This document shows positions 30,499-40,243 of a stretch of 50,880 nucleotides of DNA, piece after piece. The translations under genes and the position numbers were made by a program. The stretch comes from Alphaproteobacteria bacterium (GTDB lineage Bacteria; Pseudomonadota; Alphaproteobacteria; UBA11136). The stretch covers positions 1 to 50,880 of the forward strand of contig JASLYJ010000010.1 of the NCBI GenBank assembly GCA_030739855.1, read 5' to 3'. The first letter of the stretch is position 1. Every line of letters starts with the position of its first letter. The notes under the pieces were generated by a model. The model did no database searches. It was not told the DNA's origin and worked only from the letters and a program-made list of their open reading frames with translations.

Positions 30499-31009
30499 CT
30501 GTAACCATATGTTCTAAAATAGAAAAAATGTATAATGATAATGCAGCATAAGTGCCGGCAGCAAGGTCGTCGACCATCACTCCAAACCCGCCCCTGAATC
30601 TGGTTTCGGCCAAGTATATGGGCCAAGGTTTGAGAATATCGAAAAGGCGGAAAAGAAGGAAACCAACAAAATAGAGGTAAAGATCGGGGGGCACGAAGAG
30701 AAGAGCCACTCCTTGTCCGGCTACTTCGTCAATGACGATGTATCGGGGGTCGCTTTCGCCGGTTTTTTCCTTGATCTTGGAGGCCGCCCACCAGCCGCAG
30801 AGAAAGACCAGTAAAATGGCGGCTACTAAACCCGCCTGTCCGAAATCGCGCGTAACCAGCCAGGCGCATGGTAAGGCTGCCAACGATCCCCAGGTTCCCG
30901 GGGCACTGCGGATCAGGCCGGTGCCAAACCAGGTGGCCAGAAGCACCGCTGGATCGGACAAGGAAAGGGTCTCAGGCAGGGGGGAAGTGCTGTTCCTGGC
31001 ATCTGGCAT
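30476..31009 (-). CDS. pgpA: Phosphatidylglycerophosphatase A
   Basis: Dephosphorylates PGP to phosphatidylglycerol at the inner membrane, downstream of the cdsA product. 177 residues from the ATG at 31009 with AAGGGG just before it; an extension to 31087 would run into ispDF. Motifs: GTGLIRSAPGTWGSLAALP and YIVIDEVAGQGVALLF, then FRLFDILKPWPI. Several hydrophobic segments. It starts 13 bases after the ispDF stop and overlaps pncC. Confidence 0.93.
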   Translation of the reverse strand: MPDARNSTSPLPETLSLSDPAVLLATWFGTGLIRSAPGTWGSLAALPCAWLVTRDFGQAGLVAAILLVFLCGWWAASKIKEKTGESDPRYIVIDEVAGQGVALLFVPPDLYLYFVGFLLFRLFDILKPWPIYLAETRFRGGFGVMVDDLAAGTYAALSLYIFSILEHMVTGVFKDIT

Positions 31010-31022
31010 GGAAACCCCCTTA

Positions 31023-32189
31023 TTAGGGTAGGGAGATGGTAGCTGTAGCTTGGGCGGCGATACCTTCGCCGCGCCCGGTAAAGCCAAGTTTTTCGGTGGT
31101 GGTGGCCTTGATGCTGATGCGGTCGCTGGGAAGCCCGAGGATGTCTCCCATACGAGTGATCATGGACGTTCTGTGAGGTGCAAGTTTAGGCGCTTCGCAA
31201 ATCAGGGTGATATCCACATAGTTGATACGTCCGCGGCGTTCTGCGACCAGCCGTGCCGCGTGGCTCAGAAAAATCTCGGAATTTGCATCTTTCCATCTGG
31301 CGTCGCTAGGGGGGAAGTGTTGCCCGATATCACTTTCGCCCAGCGCCCCGAGGATGGCATCGGTGAGCGCATGCATCCCCACATCGGCGTCGGAGTGTCC
31401 TGCCAGTCCCCGGTCGTGGGGAATGGCCACGCCGCAGATGGTGATATGGTCGCCATCGGTGAAGCGGTGGACATCAAAACCGCTTCCTACGCGCAGGCCA
31501 GCAGTTGTTGTGGTGCTGTCGGTCATGAGAATCTTTTCTGCACGATGGAAATCCTCCTGAGTTGTTATCTTTAAATTATTCTCCGATCCCAGCGCTAGAA
31601 CAACATCCAGCCCGGCTTGTTCAGCTACAGCGGCGTCATCGGTGAGTTCCGAGCTATTGGCTACAGCGCGATGGGCTTCGAGTATCTCAGCAAATCCGAA
31701 TCCCTGGGGGGTCTGGGCACGCCACAGGCCGCCCCGGTTCAGTGTGTTTTCGATATAACCGTCACTGGCACGTTTCAGGGTATCCGTCACTGGTACAGCG
31801 GCAATGGCCCCTGTTGCCTTGTCGAGGGCGGTAATTACCGCAGTTATAGTATCGGCATCCACGAGGGGGCGGGCGGCATCATGGATAAGAACCTTGTCGG
31901 GCGCCAGTTCCACAAGACTTTCCAGCCCAAGGCGCACCGAATCTTGACGTCGCACCCCACCTTGCACCGGTGGCAGTAGGTCCAGTCCTCCGGCAGACTC
32001 CTCATAGAGGTCGCGATCATCGAAATTTATTACCCAGGTAACCGAAGCGATTCCGGGATGTTCGGTGAAGGCCAGAGTGGCGCGGCGAAGAACGGGAATG
32101 CCACCAAGAGGCAGATACTGCTTAGGCATATCGCTGCCGATACGGCTTCCGCATCCGGCAGCAACAATTATGGCGGCGTTTCGGGACAT
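31023..32189 (-). CDS. ispDF: Bifunctional IspD/IspF
   Basis: Fusion of MEP cytidylyltransferase (IspD, about 1-225) and ME-cPP synthase (IspF, about 232-388). IspD begins AAIIVAAGCGSRIGSDMPKQ and has VLIHDAARPLVD. IspF begins RVGSGFDVHRF with metal-ligand Asp and His, and has LAGHSDADVGMHALTDAILG, SIKATTTEKLGFTGRGEG. 388 residues from the ATG at 32189; a TTG at 32213 is less likely. Fused IspDF is typical of alphaproteobacteria, and it acts two steps after Dxr. Confidence 0.96.
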   Translation of the reverse strand: MSRNAAIIVAAGCGSRIGSDMPKQYLPLGGIPVLRRATLAFTEHPGIASVTWVINFDDRDLYEESAGGLDLLPPVQGGVRRQDSVRLGLESLVELAPDKVLIHDAARPLVDADTITAVITALDKATGAIAAVPVTDTLKRASDGYIENTLNRGGLWRAQTPQGFGFAEILEAHRAVANSSELTDDAAVAEQAGLDVVLALGSENNLKITTQEDFHRAEKILMTDSTTTTAGLRVGSGFDVHRFTDGDHITICGVAIPHDRGLAGHSDADVGMHALTDAILGALGESDIGQHFPPSDARWKDANSEIFLSHAARLVAERRGRINYVDITLICEAPKLAPHRTSMITRMGDILGLPSDRISIKATTTEKLGFTGRGEGIAAQATATISLP

Positions 32190-32387
32190 AATATGGCGTT
32201 TTGATCCAGGCAAAAAGACTTGAAAAAACAGGGCGCTTGCGTGGCTTGTTGGCCTTCATTGGTGCACGCGCTAAGGGTTCAAGATACCTTTTTACCCGGT
32301 GATGACCCGAATCGATATGGAAAATCCTTGTCGCCTGATAAATTTAGGGGGTATTCATTTTCCCGGAAGTACGATTTCCATAGCGCC

Positions 32388-32406
32388 ACACCTCTCTCGG
32401 AGGTGT
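32388..32406 (+). promoter_or_regulatory. Hairpin in the leader of the secreted-protein gene
   Basis: ACACCTC (32388-32394) and GAGGTGT (32400-32406) pair perfectly around a 5-base loop, 55 bases before the next ATG, in the 272-base gap 32190-32461. The gap separates ispDF (-) from 32462 (+) and must hold both promoters. TTGTCG near 32329 with TATTCA 18 bases later is a weak promoter guess for the + strand. An 81-codon open frame across the gap has no support. Confidence 0.35.
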
Positions 32407-32461
32407 CTGTGCCGTTAGATGCGGAAAAATGGGACACAAAAAATAACCTGAAGGATATTCC

Positions 32462-32863
32462 ATGAAAAAAATTTTCTTATTTTCACTCACTGCCGCTTTT
32501 GGTGCTCTTGCTCTCGCTGGTTTCCCAGTAACGGCATCAGCGGAGGCGCCTGATCTCCGTGGTGTGTGGAAAGGCCAGAACAATACGGTTTCGGTCCAGG
32601 AAGGATACCGCCACCGCGAAAAATCTATTAACATCACTGATCAGAAAGGCCGCCGCTTCAAGGGTACCGTGGATTACGGTGATGGTATCAACAGTTTCGT
32701 CGGCGTGCTAAGGGGGGACAGCAAGTCGTTCATCTGGGTGGACATCAAGAATGATGGACATGTATACGGCACTCTTCTTAGTCCCGGAGTGATGGAAGCC
32801 TGTTACGCAAATACTGGTAGTGCCGCAGTGGCCGGCTGTGCAATTCTGATGCAGCAGCCGTAG
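32462..32863 (+). CDS. Small secreted protein, unknown function, paralogue of the gene at 50587
   Basis: 133 residues with a clear signal peptide (MKKIFLFSLTAAFGALALAG, cleavage near ASA-EA). The mature part looks like a small beta-barrel domain: GVWKGQNNTVS, INITDQKGRRFKGTV, then alternating hydrophobic strands and GHVYGTLLSPGVMEACY. It has two Cys near the C-terminus that could pair. Residues 30-68 match residues 60-98 of the protein starting at 50587 at 21 of 39 positions without gaps. I cannot name the family. The membrane protein at 32871 starts 7 bases after its stop, so they form one unit. Confidence 0.85.
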   Translation: MKKIFLFSLTAAFGALALAGFPVTASAEAPDLRGVWKGQNNTVSVQEGYRHREKSINITDQKGRRFKGTVDYGDGINSFVGVLRGDSKSFIWVDIKNDGHVYGTLLSPGVMEACYANTGSAAVAGCAILMQQP

Positions 32864-32870
32864 TCCTACC

Positions 32871-33668
32871 ATGGACACCACCGCCCTTATGACTGTGGCT
32901 TCTTTTTTGGCTCTAGTGCCAGCGACAATTTATGTCCTTAGACCGCGTGAGGCGCGTGATCTGGGGTTCTGGGCTGTGACCTGTGTAGCCCTGGCGGGTC
33001 CCTTAGGGTGGAGCTTGGTCCAGTTTTCTGGGGAATGGCATGCGGGATTTTCATCGAACCTCTGGCTTATTATCACATCATGCATGATTCTTTTCGCCCT
33101 GCTCAGTGCATCCACCAGTCACGGTTGGCGTCTGGCGCCACTATTACTTCCCTATCTTCTGCTTCTGGGAGGTTTGGCGGTGGTCTGGGGGCAGGCTCCG
33201 GAGCACCTCATGATTGGAGTGGCCCCCGATTTGTTGCGGTTCCATATTTTCTTTTCACTTGGGGCCTATAGCCTACTGACACTAGCCGCGGTTTCGGGAC
33301 TGGCCGTATTTCTTCATGAAAGAGCTTTGAAACGCAAAACCCGTCCCACCTTCAACAGTCTTCTACCATCTGTCATGGATGGCGAAGTTCTTGAACTGCG
33401 CATGCTCGGCGCGGCGGAATCGGTTCTAGGCCTGGGTATCCTTACGGGTATGGCGACCCTCTATGTTGAAACCGGCCAGGCCATGGAATTCGACCATAAA
33501 ACACTTTTTTCTCTCCTTACCTTCGGTATTGTCGCTGGTTTACTGGTAATGCGCACCCGTACTGGGGTGCGGGGGCGGCAGTCGGCGCGCTATGTGCTTC
33601 TGGCCTACCTTCTCCTGACCCTTGGCTTCCCTGGCGTGAAGTTTGTTACTGACGTGTTGATTGGCTAA
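32871..33668 (+). CDS. YpjD/CcsA-like cytochrome c assembly family membrane protein
   Basis: 265 residues, about eight transmembrane helices. The pattern FHIFFSLGAYSLLTLAAVSG, then LHERALKRK, LRMLGAAESVLGLGILTG and DHKTLFSLLTFGIV, with conserved His in two helices, fits the CcsA/CcmC superfamily and best the short YpjD (CorE) branch. YpjD is often beside ffh; here it follows a secreted protein and no haem-delivery genes are near. Its role is therefore open: possibly haem handling or ion export. Confidence 0.8.
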   Translation: MDTTALMTVASFLALVPATIYVLRPREARDLGFWAVTCVALAGPLGWSLVQFSGEWHAGFSSNLWLIITSCMILFALLSASTSHGWRLAPLLLPYLLLLGGLAVVWGQAPEHLMIGVAPDLLRFHIFFSLGAYSLLTLAAVSGLAVFLHERALKRKTRPTFNSLLPSVMDGEVLELRMLGAAESVLGLGILTGMATLYVETGQAMEFDHKTLFSLLTFGIVAGLLVMRTRTGVRGRQSARYVLLAYLLLTLGFPGVKFVTDVLIG

Positions 33669-33714
33669 GTCATACTACTCATCTAAGAGCAGTGAGACCT
33701 GGCAGTTGTGTGGA

Positions 33715-34053
33715 TCAAGGCCACCTGTCGTCGTCCATAGGCATGCCGTTGCAAAGATGATGTTCTGCGAACTGACCAGTCTGGATTGATCGACAGACGT
33801 ACTGACCATTGGGGAAAATATCCCAGTCCCAATCAGGTCCCCCTGTAAACGACGAATAAGAAGAATTACCGGCTCCGGGGACGACGCAGTTGGGGTCAAC
33901 GGCGCAGACCACTAAGCCGATGCCAATTAATGTGCCCAGAGTTTTCTCAATTGAAATTTCTTCTTCTGCTTCGGCAAAACCGCCATCTTTGGCGCAGGCT
34001 GAAATAATCGACAAACTACCAATCAAGGTAAAAATTACTAATATTTTCCTCAT
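33715..34053 (-). CDS. Small Cys-rich lipoprotein, unknown function
   Basis: 112 residues. Lipoprotein signal with lipobox I-S-A-C (Cys20). Residue +2 is Ala, so outer-membrane sorting is expected. The mature part has an acidic N-terminal stretch, a hydrophobic Gly-rich piece (LGTLIGIGLVVCAV) and four further Cys (VVCAVDPNC, YVCRS, HLCNG). It ends in an Asp-rich DDDRWP tail. The spacing NGQYVCRS...GQFAEHHLC suggests a small disulfide-bonded module. It is alone on its strand, convergent with the YpjD-like gene and divergent from dusB. Confidence 0.75.
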   Translation of the reverse strand: MRKILVIFTLIGSLSIISACAKDGGFAEAEEEISIEKTLGTLIGIGLVVCAVDPNCVVPGAGNSSYSSFTGGPDWDWDIFPNGQYVCRSIQTGQFAEHHLCNGMPMDDDRWP

Positions 34054-34119
34054 TTACTATCACGCTTACGAACTTATACCCCTATCTATTCACACTTCTC
34101 CAAAAGTGCTTCACACGGC

Positions 34120-34146
34120 TTGATCCTACCAGGATGAGCCTATAAT
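34120..34146 (+). promoter_or_regulatory. dusB promoter with palindrome in the spacer
   Basis: A perfect TATAAT -10 at 34141-34146 and TTGATC at 34120-34125 are spaced 15 bases apart, a little short. Inside, ATCCTACCAGGAT (34123-34135) is a perfect 5-3-5 inverted repeat. A transcript would start about 35 bases before the dusB ATG and could carry dusB-ntrB-ntrC. The palindrome position fits a repressor site; its ligand is unknown. Confidence 0.5.
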
Positions 34147-34186
34147 TTGTGCAATAACCACTTACAATATGCGAGACGCTTAAATT

Positions 34187-35173
34187 ATGGGCATACAAAT
34201 CGGCCCTATCTCACTGGAAAACAATGTGATTCTGGCTCCCATGTCAGGAATCAGCGATCTTCCTTTCCGACGTCTTGCCCGGTTTTTCGGTGCGGGATTG
34301 GCGTTCTCTGAGATGATCGCCAGCCAGGCTATGATCCGCCGTAATCACCGCACCATGAAGATGGCTGTCAACTGTGCAGAAAAATATCCCATAGCCGTTC
34401 AGCTGGCAGGCTGCGATCCTGAGGTGATGGCTGAGGCGGCGCAGCTCAACGAGGAGCGCGGTGCCTCCATTATTGACATCAATATGGGCTGTCCGGCGAA
34501 AAAGGTCGTCAACGGCCATGCCGGTTCGGCGCTGATGCAGGATGAAAAGTTGGCAGCGCGGATCATCGAGGCAACTGTTAGGGCGGTGAACATTCCCGTC
34601 ACTCTGAAGATGCGTACAGGATGGGATGAGGCTCACCGTAACGCCCCACGTTTGGCCTGTATCGCCGAGGAAATGGGGATCAAGATGGTGACGGTGCACG
34701 GGCGCACTCGCGCGCAGCGTTATAACGGGCGGGCCGACTGGCGGTTTATTGCGAGAGTGAAGGAGGCCGTTTCTATTCCCGTCATCGCCAATGGGGATGT
34801 TACGACCTTGGAGAACGCTCGCGACATTCTTGAACAGTCTAGTGCAGACGGCGTGATGATCGGGCGGGGTTGCTTAGGGCGGCCATGGTTTTTTAGTCAG
34901 GTGAGTCATTTTCTCACCACCGGGAAACGTTTGCCTGATCCAGATATTTCCCAACGTATGGATATTCTTCTGGATCACTACAACGACATGTTGTCCCATT
35001 ATGGCGACACCGCGGGGTTACGGATCGCCCGCAAGCATGTTGGTTGGTACAGCCGGGGCCTTTTTCGGTCGGCAGAATTCCGGGCCGTCATCAATTCCAG
35101 TAAGAACCCTGATGAAGTACGGGCCCTTATCAGGAATTTTTTTCAGTCGCCTGTGGAACAGATAGTGGCGTGA
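34187..35173 (+). CDS. dusB: tRNA-dihydrouridine synthase B
   Basis: FMN enzyme that reduces uridines in the tRNA D-loop. 328 residues. Motifs: [53 protein letters not shown] with the catalytic Cys, [28 protein letters not shown] and [12 protein letters not shown]. The alphaproteobacterial gene, long called nifR3, conventionally leads the ntrBC operon. Its stop overlaps the ntrB start. Confidence 0.97.
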   Translation: MGIQIGPISLENNVILAPMSGISDLPFRRLARFFGAGLAFSEMIASQAMIRRNHRTMKMAVNCAEKYPIAVQLAGCDPEVMAEAAQLNEERGASIIDINMGCPAKKVVNGHAGSALMQDEKLAARIIEATVRAVNIPVTLKMRTGWDEAHRNAPRLACIAEEMGIKMVTVHGRTRAQRYNGRADWRFIARVKEAVSIPVIANGDVTTLENARDILEQSSADGVMIGRGCLGRPWFFSQVSHFLTTGKRLPDPDISQRMDILLDHYNDMLSHYGDTAGLRIARKHVGWYSRGLFRSAEFRAVINSSKNPDEVRALIRNFFQSPVEQIVA

Positions 35174-36318
35174 TGTCTTCCACTGCACAGCTACGTAAAA
35201 CGGTGAGCCGAAACGGGAGTGAGTCTTCCTCGCTGAGTGCGAGTATCATCCTCAATGCTCTGTCCGACGCGGTGCTAGTGATCGTCCCGGATGGCGCCAT
35301 TCACTACGCTAATCTCGCTGCGGAGCAGTTTTTTTCTGCCAGTGCCGACTATCTCTGTAGGCATTCCCTGGAAGACTTTATCCCTTCGGATTCCCCTCTA
35401 TTTACCCTCATCCGCCAGCTCGGGGTGGCAGACAGTAGCCTTTCGGAAAACGGAGTGACGCTCAGTGGCTCTCGTTTTGGCGAGCGTCTGGTGAACATCC
35501 ACCTTGCTCCCATTATTGATGATACCAATAGGATCGTTATCACCCTGTCCGAGAAGTCTCTTGCCGAAAAGATCACCAGGCAACTGACTCACCGTAAAGC
35601 TGCCCGCTCCTTGAGTGCCATGGCGGCCATGCTCGCCCACGAGGTGAAGAATCCACTCTCGGGAATTCGCGGTGCCGCCCAGCTTCTCGCACAGACCATT
35701 GGCCCCGATGATAGACAGCTAACCCAACTCATCTGTAGCGAAACCGACCGTATCTGTGCCCTGGTGGACCGCATGGAGGTGTTTTCTGGTGAAGGTGCGT
35801 TTTCGGTGGGTCCGGTCAATATTCATGAGGTGCTGGAACAAGTTCGAAGCCTCGCCGAGAACGGTTTTGCAAAAGGGGTTGCGTTCAAGGAGATCTACGA
35901 TCCATCCTTGCCTCCGATTCTCGGGAACCGTGACCAACTAATCCAGGTTTTTCTCAATCTCATCAAGAATGCGGCCGAGGCGGTGCCCGAAAAAGACGGG
36001 GAAATTGTCGTTACAACTACCTATCAGCACGGCGTGCGCCTTGCTGTTCCGAGGATGATTGAGCGAGTGGACCTGCCCTTGATGATAAGCATCCTGGATA
36101 ATGGGGAGGGGATTCCCGAAGACCTTCACACTTGTCTCTTTGATCCTTTCGTGACCACCAAAAGCAAAGGCTCTGGGCTTGGATTGGCGGTGGTAGCAAA
36201 AATTATCAATGATCATGGCGGTGTCATCGAATTTGACAGTCAGCCCCGACGTACCACTTTTTACGTCCGCCTTCCGGTCTTCCAGGATGCTGTGGGGCGG
36301 GAGGAGAGGAAAACATGA
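35173..36318 (+). CDS. ntrB: Nitrogen regulation histidine kinase NtrB
   Basis: Cytosolic sensor kinase/phosphatase controlled by PII that phosphorylates NtrC. 381 residues from the ATG at 35173; a GTG just before is equally possible. PAS domain (about 25-130), DHp with His156 in [20 protein letters not shown], then ATPase boxes [19 protein letters not shown] and [14 protein letters not shown]. No membrane segment. It overlaps dusB and ntrC by short ATGA-type junctions. Confidence 0.97.
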   Translation: MSSTAQLRKTVSRNGSESSSLSASIILNALSDAVLVIVPDGAIHYANLAAEQFFSASADYLCRHSLEDFIPSDSPLFTLIRQLGVADSSLSENGVTLSGSRFGERLVNIHLAPIIDDTNRIVITLSEKSLAEKITRQLTHRKAARSLSAMAAMLAHEVKNPLSGIRGAAQLLAQTIGPDDRQLTQLICSETDRICALVDRMEVFSGEGAFSVGPVNIHEVLEQVRSLAENGFAKGVAFKEIYDPSLPPILGNRDQLIQVFLNLIKNAAEAVPEKDGEIVVTTTYQHGVRLAVPRMIERVDLPLMISILDNGEGIPEDLHTCLFDPFVTTKSKGSGLGLAVVAKIINDHGGVIEFDSQPRRTTFYVRLPVFQDAVGREERKT

Positions 36319-37766
36319 CCGCTGCCGCCACGATTCTGGTGGCCGACGACGACAAGGCCATTCGTACCGTCATTTCCCAGGCCCTAGGACGCCAGGGGTA
36401 CAACATCCGCACTACCGGCAATGCCGCCACTTTGTGGCGATGGATATCCGATGGCGAAGGCGATCTCGTCATAACCGATGTGGTTATGCCTGATGAAAAC
36501 GGTCTCGACATGATTCCCCGCATCCGCAAGATTCGCCCCAACCTCCGCATTCTAGTCATGAGTGCTCAGAACACGCTTCTCACGGCGGTCAAGGCCACCG
36601 AACGCGGTGCCTTTGAATATTTGCCCAAGCCCTTCGATATCAATGAGTTGATTCAGATTGTGAAAAGGGCCTTGAGCGAGCCCAAATTTGCCTCTTCCGT
36701 GAAGCAGAAGGTGGAAGAGGTCGACGAGGCGCTACCCTTGATCGGACGCTCTCCCGCTATGCAGGAAATCTACCGTATTCTCGCCCGTCTCATGCCTACC
36801 GACTTGACAGTTCTCATCAACGGCGAGTCGGGAACCGGTAAGGAGCTGGTGGCCCGGGCGCTGCATGATTACGGCAAACGTCGCAACGGGCCCTTTATCG
36901 CTATTAACATGGCGGCTGTTCCCCGTGAACTTATCGAAAGCGAGCTTTTTGGCCACGAAAAAGGTGCCTTCACAGGAGCCTCGCAACGTAATTCCGGACG
37001 TTTCGAGCAGGCGGAAAGTGGCACCCTTTTCCTCGATGAAATTGGCGACATGCCCCTTGAGGCCCAGACCAGGCTCCTGCGTGTGTTGCAGGAGGGAGAA
37101 TACACCACCGTGGGTGGGCGCACGCCTATACGCGCCAATTCCAGAATTATCGCCGCCACTCACCGTGATTTAAGGCAGTTCGTGCGCCAGGGCCTGTTCC
37201 GCGAGGACCTATTTTACCGTCTCAACGTGGTGCCCTTGCGACTTCCCCCCCTGCGTGAACGCAGCGACGATCTGCCAGACCTGGTGAAGCATTTCTTCTC
37301 GCAGATTTCTGAAGAAGGCCTGCCGGTGAAGAGCCTAGATGCGGCGTCCATGGAAAGGTTGAAAGCCTATCGCTGGCCAGGCAATGTGCGAGAGGTGGAG
37401 AACTTAGTTCGCCGTCTGGCGGCACTGTATTCGCAGGAAGTTATCACCCTCAATATAATAGAATCAGAGCTTTCCGATATTTTCCCCACAAGCGAGATTG
37501 GACAGGGGTCCTCTGTAAGCAAATCCTTGGGCGAAGCGGTGGAGCAGCATTTGCAGAATTATTTCAAGGCTCATGGCGACAGTCTGCCAACGTCGGGCCT
37601 TTACGACAGGGTCTTGCGCGAGGTGGAAAAACCCCTGATCATACTGTCGCTTTCGGAGACCAAAGGGAACCAGGTCAGGGCTGCCGAGATGCTCGGTATC
37701 AACCGCAATACCTTGCGAAAGAAGATACGCGAGTTGGACATCGAGGTGGTGCGCGGCATAAAATAG
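36315..37766 (+). CDS. ntrC: Nitrogen regulator NtrC, sigma-54 activator
   Basis: Response regulator that activates sigma-54 promoters under nitrogen limitation. 483 residues. Receiver domain with Asp55 ([12 protein letters not shown]). AAA+ domain with Walker A GESGTGKE, intact GAFTGA at 217-222 for sigma-54 contact and Walker [12 protein letters not shown]-terminal Fis-type HTH ([19 protein letters not shown]). The start overlaps the ntrB stop. Confidence 0.98.
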   Translation: MTAAATILVADDDKAIRTVISQALGRQGYNIRTTGNAATLWRWISDGEGDLVITDVVMPDENGLDMIPRIRKIRPNLRILVMSAQNTLLTAVKATERGAFEYLPKPFDINELIQIVKRALSEPKFASSVKQKVEEVDEALPLIGRSPAMQEIYRILARLMPTDLTVLINGESGTGKELVARALHDYGKRRNGPFIAINMAAVPRELIESELFGHEKGAFTGASQRNSGRFEQAESGTLFLDEIGDMPLEAQTRLLRVLQEGEYTTVGGRTPIRANSRIIAATHRDLRQFVRQGLFREDLFYRLNVVPLRLPPLRERSDDLPDLVKHFFSQISEEGLPVKSLDAASMERLKAYRWPGNVREVENLVRRLAALYSQEVITLNIIESELSDIFPTSEIGQGSSVSKSLGEAVEQHLQNYFKAHGDSLPTSGLYDRVLREVEKPLIILSLSETKGNQVRAAEMLGINRNTLRKKIRELDIEVVRGIK

Positions 37767-37882
37767 CCTTGTCGTTGAAGGAGGTGCCTTTTAGGGCGAG
37801 ATCCTTCCTCTCTTTGTTCCCACCATGGTTTTCCCAGTTTTACTTATGGCGACCCCCGGTGATTTTTCGCAAGACGTTGCTA

Positions 37883-40243
37883 ATGACTGATTCTCCTATC
37901 ACTAAAAGTTCTGACGATCAGGCGCGTTTAGATTTTCAGGATCAATACCGCGAACTTCGCCAGCACCTGAGTCGTTGGTCGATTCGTGTGGACCTAGCGC
38001 GCAAGTTGGCCATTGGCCTGACGATTTGCGCCGCCATTTCCGGCATTGCCACCTATGCCGCCCTCACTGGGATGGTTTCGATGGGCGCCAATCCCCGCAC
38101 CATTCTGATTCTTCTGACCATCGATTTGGTTTTACTTCTAGCCCTTTCGATAATGGTAGTCCGCCAGGTGGTGAAAGTTTGGGTCGCGCATAAGCGGGGC
38201 TCGGCGGGTTCCAGGCTGCATATCAAGCTTGTGATCTTGTTCGGGCTAGTGGCTATTACCCCGGCCATCGTGGTAGCGGTGTTTTCGCTTCTGTTCTTCG
38301 GACTCGGGATCGAATCCTGGTTCTCCGACCGTGTCCGTATGGCGCTGGACGGGGCTAATGTTGTAGCCGAATCCTATCTCAAGGAACACCGGGAAAATAT
38401 CCGCAACGCCGTTGTTGCCATGGCAGAGGACATTAACCGCGAAGGCCCTGTCATCTATGCTGACGTGAGTCTCCTCAACCATACCTTGGCGACGCAGACG
38501 GTTCTGAGATCGCTAACTGAGGCCGTGATTTTTGTAGGCCGAGGCCGGGTGCTTGCAAAATCGGGATCGAGTTTAGTACTTGATTTCGATATGGTGCCCG
38601 ACCGAGCCTTCGAATCGGCGCGCAATGGACAGATTGCTCTTCTGACGAGTGAGCGCGGCGACCGGGTGCGAGCGTTGATCCGCCTTGACGAGTTCTGGGA
38701 CACCTTTCTCTATATCGGCCGCTATGTGGATCGCAACGTTCTCCGGCACCAAGAACAGACGCAACAGGCGGTGGCAGTCTATAAGCAGCTTGAGGTGAGG
38801 CGTTCGGACATTCAGATGATATTTGCTATGGTGTTCGTGATGGTGGGACTAATGCTTCTCTTTTCCGCCGTCTGGACCGGGCTTATTTTTGCCAACCGTC
38901 TTGCCCACCCCATCAGCCAAATGATTCGCGCTGCGGGGAAGGTGCGGGGTGGGGACCTGAGCGCGCGGGTAGATGAGAAACCGGGGCATGACGAAATCGA
39001 CGCCTTGGGGCGCGCCTTCAACCGTATGACGAGCCAGCTTGAAAGCCAACGATCGGAATTGATAGGCGCCAACAGCAAATTGGAACTACGCCGCCGCTTT
39101 ACCGAAACTGTGCTTGCCGGTGTTTCGGCTGGTGTTATAGGCCTCGACGACAAGGGCTACGTCAACCTTCCTAACCGTTCTGCATCGGAGCTTCTGGCTA
39201 CCGATCTCGAACCTTTCATCGGCAAGAGCCTGAAAGAGGCAGTGCCGGAAATGGCCGGATTGCTGAACCAGGTTATGGAACGGCCCAGCCACCTGGCCCA
39301 GGGCCAGATAAAGCTCATCCGCCAGGGGAGCTCCCGTACGCTTCTGGTGCGTATCGCCGCCGAAAGCGGAGACGACAAGACGTTGGGATTCGTGGTCACA
39401 TTCGATGATATCTCCGATCTTCTCTCTGCCCAGCGTAAGGCAGCCTGGGCTGATGTGGCGCGGCGCATCGCCCACGAAATCAAAAATCCTCTAACGCCGA
39501 TTCAACTTTCCGCCGAACGCCTGAAGCGGAAATATCTCAAACAGATAACCAAGGATCCGGAAGCCTTCACCACCTGCACCGAGACCATCATCCGTCAGGT
39601 GGGCGATATCGGGCGCATGGTGGATGAATTTTCTTCATTCGCTCGTATGCCACAGCCGGTGATGGAGCAGCACGATCTTCTCGAGCTGTGCCGCCAGTCT
39701 ATTTTCCTTCAGAAAACCGCTTTTCCCCGAATCGAGTTTTCCTTCCATTGCAATGTTGAATCCCTGAAAATAGATATTGATCCACGTCTTATGGGCCAGG
39801 CTCTGACCAATTTGATAAAGAATGCGGCAGAGTCCATTGAGTGGAAGGAAAATAACAGGAGTGACGGTGGCGGCCAGAAAAAAGATGGATGTGTGGGGCA
39901 TATTGAGCTTAAGGCCATGCTACTGGATAATCGAGTGGAGGTCGTTGTGGAAGACAACGGTAGTGGGCTTCCGGAGGAGCATCGCGAATCTCTAACGGAA
40001 CCCTATGTTACAACCCGAGAAAAGGGCTCTGGCTTGGGGCTGGCGATTGTCAAGAAGATCATGGAAGATCACCAGGGATCGCTGATCTTTGAAGACCGCG
40101 AGGAAGGCGGGGCTCGTGTCCGTCTTGTGTTGCCTCGAGGCAACGAATCCCAGTCCGCTGGCACTCCCGGTATAGCCTCTGGAACTGACTCCGATCTTCC
40201 TGGCCAACCCTCTCAACCCACCGCGTCAACTCATGGCACATGA
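37883..40243 (+). CDS. ntrY: Membrane sensor kinase NtrY
   Basis: Membrane histidine kinase partner of NtrX, linked in alphaproteobacteria to nitrogen, redox and envelope control. 786 residues from the ATG at 37883; a TTG at 37769 and a GTG at 37859 are in frame and cannot be excluded, as no start has a clear ribosome site. About four transmembrane helices (three in the first 140 residues, one near 320-345) flank a periplasmic sensor. HAMP, then a PAS domain, then His531 in RRIAHEIKNPLTPIQLSAER and ATPase boxes [35 protein letters not shown]. It has a low-complexity tail and overlaps ntrX by 11 bases. Confidence 0.95.
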   Translation: MTDSPITKSSDDQARLDFQDQYRELRQHLSRWSIRVDLARKLAIGLTICAAISGIATYAALTGMVSMGANPRTILILLTIDLVLLLALSIMVVRQVVKVWVAHKRGSAGSRLHIKLVILFGLVAITPAIVVAVFSLLFFGLGIESWFSDRVRMALDGANVVAESYLKEHRENIRNAVVAMAEDINREGPVIYADVSLLNHTLATQTVLRSLTEAVIFVGRGRVLAKSGSSLVLDFDMVPDRAFESARNGQIALLTSERGDRVRALIRLDEFWDTFLYIGRYVDRNVLRHQEQTQQAVAVYKQLEVRRSDIQMIFAMVFVMVGLMLLFSAVWTGLIFANRLAHPISQMIRAAGKVRGGDLSARVDEKPGHDEIDALGRAFNRMTSQLESQRSELIGANSKLELRRRFTETVLAGVSAGVIGLDDKGYVNLPNRSASELLATDLEPFIGKSLKEAVPEMAGLLNQVMERPSHLAQGQIKLIRQGSSRTLLVRIAAESGDDKTLGFVVTFDDISDLLSAQRKAAWADVARRIAHEIKNPLTPIQLSAERLKRKYLKQITKDPEAFTTCTETIIRQVGDIGRMVDEFSSFARMPQPVMEQHDLLELCRQSIFLQKTAFPRIEFSFHCNVESLKIDIDPRLMGQALTNLIKNAAESIEWKENNRSDGGGQKKDGCVGHIELKAMLLDNRVEVVVEDNGSGLPEEHRESLTEPYVTTREKGSGLGLAIVKKIMEDHQGSLIFEDREEGGARVRLVLPRGNESQSAGTPGIASGTDSDLPGQPSQPTASTHGT

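Noticed and set aside
32220-32465. 81-codon open frame between ispDF and the secreted-protein gene
   Set aside because: No signal, no domain, Cys/Ser-rich random-looking composition, no ribosome site, and it contains the leader hairpin and promoter space.
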